DNA of 61,359 bases from Burkholderia sp. E7m39 (GTDB taxonomy: Bacteria > Pseudomonadota > Gammaproteobacteria > Burkholderiales > Burkholderiaceae), in the NCBI GenBank assembly GCA_001319865.1, contig BBSL01000033.1:1-61359 (forward strand), in the 5' to 3' direction. Positions within the stretch are counted from its first letter, which is position 1. Each line of letters opens with the position of its first letter. Shown one piece after another: positions 56,926-61,359 of the stretch. The position numbers and the translations under genes were made by a program. Below the pieces are notes generated by a model. It was not told where the DNA came from. It saw only the letters and a list, made by a program, of their open reading frames with translations, and ran no database searches.

Positions 56926-57492
56926 CGCTGCGTTTTACGCTGCGTTGCAGCAGCGTATTCAATACCTTCTGCAAACCTCAAAAAAGGGCCGTTTCTGTAA
57001 GAAAATCAAGCTGTTGGATCGACGCCACGTCCCTCAATTTCCGATTCTTGCCGAACCGCCCCGAAGGCCGCATCTACAAAGCATGTCCGCACCTGTGGAG
57101 GCAGCAATTAGTGCCGCAAGGGGTTTGTACTGAATTGCACAAATATAAATTGGCGTGCCAGTATGAGCCTCACAGATGTTGCAGTGCTTCGTCGTGAGGT
57201 GGCGGCCCACCGCCCCCACAGGATGTCCCGACGCACCGCCCGTTGATTGCTTCAGCGGGCACGCGATCAAGGGCGTCGCGAAGCACTCACTTCGACGCGT
57301 CGGGGTCGCGTCGACCGGCTTCGGTTCATTCCAATGCGGTCTTGATCTGTCTGCCTGTGCGAATTGCGCGGCATGTGTGATCCTTTTGACCTTGATCCTT
57401 GGGGTGTCATCGAAGCGCAATCAGCCCGTACGGCCAGCCGTCAGGAAACCGGTCAGGGATGCTTCAGACGTTTTTGAGAGCAGGTGCAGCGG
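56926..57492. other. Intergenic region before the secreted hydrolase
   Basis: This 567-base stretch is less GC-rich than its neighbours and contains no gene I can support. Short ORFs on both strands have no family pattern. I see no clear terminator for ychJ. Confidence 0.5.
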
Positions 57493-58776
57493 ATGGTGTA
57501 CAGCAAAGTTCTGATGGTATGTGCGATGTCGACAGCCTTCATGGCAAGCGCCGTGACGTTCGCGCACGCTGACCCGCTCGAAGGCGGCCCGCTCGGCCGC
57601 GCCCAGGTGCAGCGCCTGGCACTCGACGAAGACGGCTATCTCCCCGTCGTCAAGCTGACCGAACAGATCATTCGCATTCCCGTCGGCGGCGACAGTCAGG
57701 TCACGCTCGAAACCACCATCTACAAGCCGGACGGCGCGGGTCCGTTCCCGATGGTCGTGTTCAACCACGGCAAGATTCACGGCGATCCGCGCATGCAGAC
57801 GCGCAGTGATCCCGTGTCGCTCGCGCGCGAATTCGTGCGGCGCGGCTATGTCGTCGTCGCGCCGAACCGCCAGGGTTTCGCGAATTCGGGCGGCGAGTAC
57901 GTGCAGGACGGCTGCGACGTGACGCGCAACGGCATGAGCCAGGCCGCGGACGTCGCGGCAACCGTCGATTTCATGTCGAAGCAGAGCTATATCGACCCGC
58001 AGCACATCGTCGTGGCAGGCACGTCGCACGGCGGTCTCGCGACCATCGCCTACGGCACGAATCCGGCGCCTGGCGTGCGCGGCCTGATCAATTTCTCGGG
58101 CGGCCTGCGCCAGGACGCCTGCACCGACTGGCAAGGCAACCTGACCAACGCATTCGGCACGTACGGCGAAAAGACGCACGTGCCGTCGCTGTGGCTGTAC
58201 GGCGACAACGATTCGATCTGGCCGTCGCAACTGGTCTCGCGGATGTACACGGCGTACACCGAGCACGCGCAAAACGTGGGCGCGACGGCGAAGATGGTCG
58301 ATTTCGGCTCGTACAAGAACGACGCGCATCGTCTGGTCGGCGATCGCGACGGCGTGCGTGTGTGGTGGCCGTCGGTGGAAGCGTTCCTCGCGCGCATCGG
58401 CATGCCGACGGGCGTTCAGTATCGCGTCACCGAGCCGGCGCAACCGAAGGCGACGCACTTCGCTTCGATCGATGCCGTCGATTCCGTGCCGTTCGTCGAC
58501 GAAGCGGGTCGCGCCGGTTATCGCAACTTCCTGCACCAGTATCCGAGCCGCGCGTTTGCTGTGTCCGATTCGGGCGCGTGGTCGTGGGCGGAAGGCGGCG
58601 ATGATCCGATGTCCGTCGCGATCGCCAACTGCCAGAAGCAAAGCTCGGATCCGTGCCACCTGTACGCGGTGAACGATGCCGTCGTGTGGAAGGACGCTTC
58701 GACCCGCACAGCTGAAGCCGACGACGCCGATTCGCCCGCAAAGAACGGCGCCAAGCCCGCATTGGCTAGCCGCTGA
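57493..58776 (+). CDS. Secreted alpha/beta hydrolase with C-terminal Cys-pair domain
   Basis: A 427-residue exported protein. A signal peptide (VLMVCAMSTAFMASAVTFAHA) precedes a dienelactone-hydrolase-like core: FNHGKIHGDPRMQ (oxyanion), nucleophile GTSHGGLATIAYG, YGDNDSIWP (Asp) and NDAHRLVGD (His). About 75 more residues form a separate segment (RAFAVSDSGAWSWAEGG, then two Cys in IANCQKQSSDPCHLYAVNDAVVW), which looks like a small disulfide-bonded domain. GTG 57484 is a possible earlier start. The substrate is unknown; an extracytoplasmic ester or peptide is likely. Confidence 0.85.
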   Translation: MVYSKVLMVCAMSTAFMASAVTFAHADPLEGGPLGRAQVQRLALDEDGYLPVVKLTEQIIRIPVGGDSQVTLETTIYKPDGAGPFPMVVFNHGKIHGDPRMQTRSDPVSLAREFVRRGYVVVAPNRQGFANSGGEYVQDGCDVTRNGMSQAADVAATVDFMSKQSYIDPQHIVVAGTSHGGLATIAYGTNPAPGVRGLINFSGGLRQDACTDWQGNLTNAFGTYGEKTHVPSLWLYGDNDSIWPSQLVSRMYTAYTEHAQNVGATAKMVDFGSYKNDAHRLVGDRDGVRVWWPSVEAFLARIGMPTGVQYRVTEPAQPKATHFASIDAVDSVPFVDEAGRAGYRNFLHQYPSRAFAVSDSGAWSWAEGGDDPMSVAIANCQKQSSDPCHLYAVNDAVVWKDASTRTAEADDADSPAKNGAKPALASR

Positions 58777-59146
58777 TCTCCGTATCGCCCGCCGCGTGCA
58801 GTGCGCGCCGGGCGTCCCCTGTCTCTCCGCAGCCCTCCTCCCGAGGCGCGCCGCCGCTGCCTCGAGCGCGCGCGTAATCTGCCGCGCCGGCATCCGCACC
58901 TGAATTCTCTCGCCCGTCCTCACCAATCTCGATGTGATAAGGATTGCCAAGGTTGCGTCGCTGCATCCGCGGTGAACAAACGCTCATCCGCCGAGCGAGG
59001 CTCCGGACGCGCAGCACGAGTTTCCAGCCACCCGGCACGGCGGTAGCGCTAAACCATACGTGCCCTGATTCCGCCCAATCCGCCCACGCAGCCCCAAATT
59101 TTTCTTTACAGGGGTGCGTGACATTGCCGTCGTCATCTACTGTCAT
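58766..59146 (-). CDS. Hypothetical, possibly frameshifted ORF
   Basis: A 126-codon leftward ORF (MTVDDDGNVTHPCKEKFGA). The first half is protein-like; the second half becomes Gly/Ala/Arg-rich with a poorer third-position pattern, while another minus frame over the same bases (GERIQVRMPARQITRALEA) looks more coding-like. This could be a broken gene with a frameshift near 58910, or noise. I recognise no family. It overlaps the end of the hydrolase gene on the opposite strand by 11 bases. Confidence 0.25.
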   Translation of the reverse strand: MTVDDDGNVTHPCKEKFGAAWADWAESGHVWFSATAVPGGWKLVLRVRSLARRMSVCSPRMQRRNLGNPYHIEIGEDGRENSGADAGAADYARARGSGGAPREEGCGETGDARRALHAAGDTEISG

Positions 59147-59277
59147 CTGCGGCGTTTGAAAACGAACTGTCGCGAGCTGTCGACAACCACTGCAAGTCGC
59201 GCGCAGGCCCTTGAAAACACAGCATTTTCAGATAGTGCATCGCAGCGGATATCGCGCTAATCTCACTCCCGCTGTCG

Positions 59278-59319
59278 CAAAAAAGGCGCGGCGACCGACC
59301 TCCGAACGGTCGCCGCGCC
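59278..59319 (-). terminator. Strong minus-strand terminator-like hairpin upstream of bioA
   Basis: GGCGCGGCGACCG (59285-59297) pairs perfectly with CGGTCGCCGCGCC (59307-59319), nine-base loop. A run of seven A on the plus side (59278-59284) means T's follow the hairpin on the minus strand. No minus-strand gene I trust ends here, so it may stop antisense transcription, a small RNA, or act as a hairpin in the bioA leader. Confidence 0.6.
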
Positions 59320-59507
59320 GTCCGCAACAGCTCATCCGGCGTGACGGAAAGCGAGCGCATCGACGCATGCGACGACGCTTCCCGCCGCCGGATTTCAGGT
59401 GGACGTCGACCGTCCCGAATCGCCAGCAGCATTTGCATGACCGACATGCGAGACGCGCCGCGCCCGCCGCCCGCGCCTTGGCCCCCGGTTCATGTTCCGG
59501 AGCAGTT

Positions 59508-60854
59508 TTGAATACACAAGCAACCGAAGACTGGATCGCCCGCAGCCTGCGCGCCGTGTGGCATCCCTGTACGCAGATGAAGCATCACGAGCGCTATCCG
59601 CTCGTGCCCGTGTCGCGCGGCGCCGGCGCGTGGCTGTACGACCGCGAAGGACACCGCTATCTCGACGCAATCAGTTCGTGGTGGGTCAACCTGTTCGGCC
59701 ACGCGAACCAGCGCATCAACGCGGCCCTGAAAGACCAGCTCGACACGCTCGAACACGCGATGCTCGCCGGCTGCACGCACGAGCCCGCCATCGAACTCGC
59801 CGAACGCCTCGGCGCGCTCACGCACAACACGCTGGGCCACGCGTTCTTCGCGTCGGATGGCGCATCGGCCGTCGAGATCGCGTTGAAGATGAGCTTCCAT
59901 TCGTGGCGCAATCGCGGCTACGACTACAAGCGCGAGTTCGTCTGCGTCGCGAACGGCTATCACGGTGAAACGATCGGCGCGCTCGGCGTCACCGATGTCG
60001 CGCTCTTCAAGGACGCCTATGATCCGCTGATCCGCAACGCGCACGTGGTGGCGTCGCCCGATGCACGCTTTGCGCGCAACGGCGAAACGGCCGCCGACGT
60101 CGCGCAGCGCGCGCTCGACGACGTTCGCGCGCTGTTCGAAGCGCGCGCCGAGAACATCGCGGCGCTGATCGTCGAGCCGCTCGTGCAGTGCGCGGCGGGC
60201 ATGGCGATGCACGACGCGTCGTATGTCGCCGGTTTGCGCGCGCTGTGCGACCGTTACAGCGTGCATCTGATCGCCGACGAAATCGCCGTCGGCTGCGGCC
60301 GCACGGGCACCTTCTTCGCGAGCGAGCAGGCAGGCGTCTGGCCGGATTTTCTGTGCCTGTCGAAGGGCATCAGCGGCGGCTACCTTCCGCTGTCGATCGT
60401 GCTGTCGCGCGACGAAATCTTCGCCGCCTTCTATGACGACGACACGACGCGCGGCTTCCTGCATTCGCACTCGTACACGGGCAATCCGCTCGCGTGCCGC
60501 GCGGCGCTCGCCACCCTCGATCTGTTCGCGAGCGACAACGTGCTCGCCGCCAACGAAAGCAAGTCGGCCACGCTGCGCGCCGCGCTCGAACCGCTCGCGC
60601 AGCACGCGCAGGTACGCAATCTGCGCCAGCGCGGCACGATCTTCGCCTTCGACGCAGCGATCGACGACGCCGACGCGGCAAAAACCTTCTCGCGCCGCTT
60701 CTTCGAGAACGCACTGAAGCGCGAACTGCTGCTGCGCCCGATCGGCACGACGGTTTATCTGATGCCGCCGTACATTCTCGACGACGAAGACATCGCGCTG
60801 CTCGCCGAACGCACGCGCGCGACCTTCGACGCGACGTTGACGGAGGCGTGCTGA
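59508..60854 (+). CDS. bioA: Adenosylmethionine-8-amino-7-oxononanoate aminotransferase BioA
   Basis: A 448-residue PLP class III aminotransferase converting KAPA to DAPA in biotin synthesis, with SAM as amino donor. Seen: [62 protein letters not shown], the [15 protein letters not shown] segment and the PLP Lys in [14 protein letters not shown] use TTG 59508 (LNTQATEDW read as Met) because GGAG lies seven bases upstream and the length is normal; the frame is open to 59211 but that part is Arg-rich noise. It overlaps bioF by one base. Confidence 0.95.
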   Translation: MNTQATEDWIARSLRAVWHPCTQMKHHERYPLVPVSRGAGAWLYDREGHRYLDAISSWWVNLFGHANQRINAALKDQLDTLEHAMLAGCTHEPAIELAERLGALTHNTLGHAFFASDGASAVEIALKMSFHSWRNRGYDYKREFVCVANGYHGETIGALGVTDVALFKDAYDPLIRNAHVVASPDARFARNGETAADVAQRALDDVRALFEARAENIAALIVEPLVQCAAGMAMHDASYVAGLRALCDRYSVHLIADEIAVGCGRTGTFFASEQAGVWPDFLCLSKGISGGYLPLSIVLSRDEIFAAFYDDDTTRGFLHSHSYTGNPLACRAALATLDLFASDNVLAANESKSATLRAALEPLAQHAQVRNLRQRGTIFAFDAAIDDADAAKTFSRRFFENALKRELLLRPIGTTVYLMPPYILDDEDIALLAERTRATFDATLTEAC

Positions 60855-61359
60855 TGCAACTGCTCGACTCGCTCGAACAAGGTTTGAAGGACATCGACGC
60901 GCGCGGCCTGCGCCGTCGCCGGCGCACCGCCGATTCACCGTGCTCGGCGCATATGAGCGTCGACGGGCGCGACATCATCGGTTTCGCGAGCAACGACTAT
61001 CTCGGGCTGGCCGCGCATCCGCTGCTCGTCGCCGCGATCGCGGAAGGCGCGCGTCAATATGGCGCGGGCAGCGGCGGCTCGCATCTGCTCGGCGGCCACT
61101 CGCGCGCGCATGCGCAACTCGAAGACGATCTCGCGGAATTCGCGGGCGGCTTCGTCGACAATCCGCGCGCGCTGTACTTCAGCACCGGCTACATGGCGAA
61201 TCTCGCGACGCTCACGGCGCTCGCGGGACGCGGCACGACACTCTTTTCCGACTCGCTGAACCACGCCTCGCTGATCGACGGCGCGCGGCTCTCGCGCGCC
61301 GAGATCCAGATCTATCCGCACGCGGACGCCGAAGCGTTGAGCGCGATGCTCGATGCGTC
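60854..61359 (+). CDS. bioF: 8-amino-7-oxononanoate synthase BioF, N-terminal part
   Basis: The first 168 codons of a PLP alpha-oxoamine synthase that condenses pimeloyl-ACP/CoA with alanine; the gene runs off the right edge. Seen: [49 protein letters not shown] and [18 protein letters not shown], all standard for BioF. ATG 60854 uses the last base of the bioA stop (TGATG), indicating translational coupling. The PLP lysine is beyond the window. Confidence 0.95.
   Translation, partial: MQLLDSLEQGLKDIDARGLRRRRRTADSPCSAHMSVDGRDIIGFASNDYLGLAAHPLLVAAIAEGARQYGAGSGGSHLLGGHSRAHAQLEDDLAEFAGGFVDNPRALYFSTGYMANLATLTALAGRGTTLFSDSLNHASLIDGARLSRAEIQIYPHADAEALSAMLDA

Noticed and set aside
59133..59447. 104-codon minus-strand ORF upstream of bioA
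   Set aside because: The strong terminator hairpin lies inside it, and the composition is not protein-like.

Overview
The window reads as ordinary housekeeping chromosome of a Burkholderiaceae beta-proteobacterium, most likely Paraburkholderia or a close relative. The reasons are the very high GC, strong GC bias at third codon positions, and lineage-typical genes: DUF3567, DUF1840, DUF2917, a PhaM-type PHA granule regulator, methionine synthase split into two genes, and argS followed by a SPOR gene, dsbA and an SDR. I see no rRNA, tRNA, CRISPR array, insertion sequence, phage or integrative element. The genus is inferred, not proven.

Layout. 1-4046: a dct operon read leftwards (dctA-dctB-dctD, dctD cut by the edge), preceded by a near-consensus sigma-54 promoter, two tandem DctD-like enhancer sites, and a leader with a hairpin, a strong Shine-Dalgarno and a nine-codon aromatic-rich ORF. 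4047-10125: an ABC importer (ATPase, two permeases, binding protein) with a UgpQ phosphodiesterase and a divergent DeoR/GlpR-type repressor. 10138-17057: Na/Pi-cotransporter/PhoU protein, lipA, lipB, a DUF2917 gene, a divergent GcvA-like LysR regulator, a YbeD-like protein and the carboxypeptidase DacC. 17420-23619: alpha/beta hydrolase, thioredoxin-like 2Fe-2S ferredoxin, VanZ-like protein, and a four-gene Mla/MCE phospholipid transport operon. 23788-27454: birA, coaX, a short membrane protein, rfaE2 and a ferritin-like di-iron protein. 28067-36229: phaM, enoyl-CoA hydratase, an amino-acid-type ABC binding protein, a fumarylacetoacetate hydrolase with a divergent IclR regulator, a DUF3108 protein, an alpha/beta hydrolase and a DUF3567 protein. 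36577-40450: two-gene metH. 40645-46836: small secreted Lys/Pro-rich protein, DUF1840, argS, SPOR protein, dsbA, SDR and a BtuF-like protein. 47068-49814: peptide-type binding protein and an MBL-fold hydrolase. 50014-56925: MerR (LiuR-like) regulator, aceK, carbonic anhydrase, thiolase, SDR, acyl-CoA dehydrogenase and YchJ. 57493-61359: secreted hydrolase, then bioA-bioF (bioF cut by the right edge).

How it fits together. Several blocks are self-regulating units: dctA is driven by the DctB/DctD pair encoded behind it; the ABC/ugpQ cluster faces its likely DeoR repressor; the FAH gene faces an IclR regulator across a perfect palindrome; the MerR gene and the MBL hydrolase share an intergenic region with a LiuR-like inverted repeat. 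Acyl-CoA genes (thiolase, dehydrogenase, SDR) next to aceK suggest coupling of acyl-CoA breakdown to the glyoxylate branch point. The most novel-looking element is the short aromatic-rich ORF in the dctA leader. I found no convincing undescribed multi-gene system. Most long ORFs overlapping these genes on the opposite strand are GC-rich shadows.
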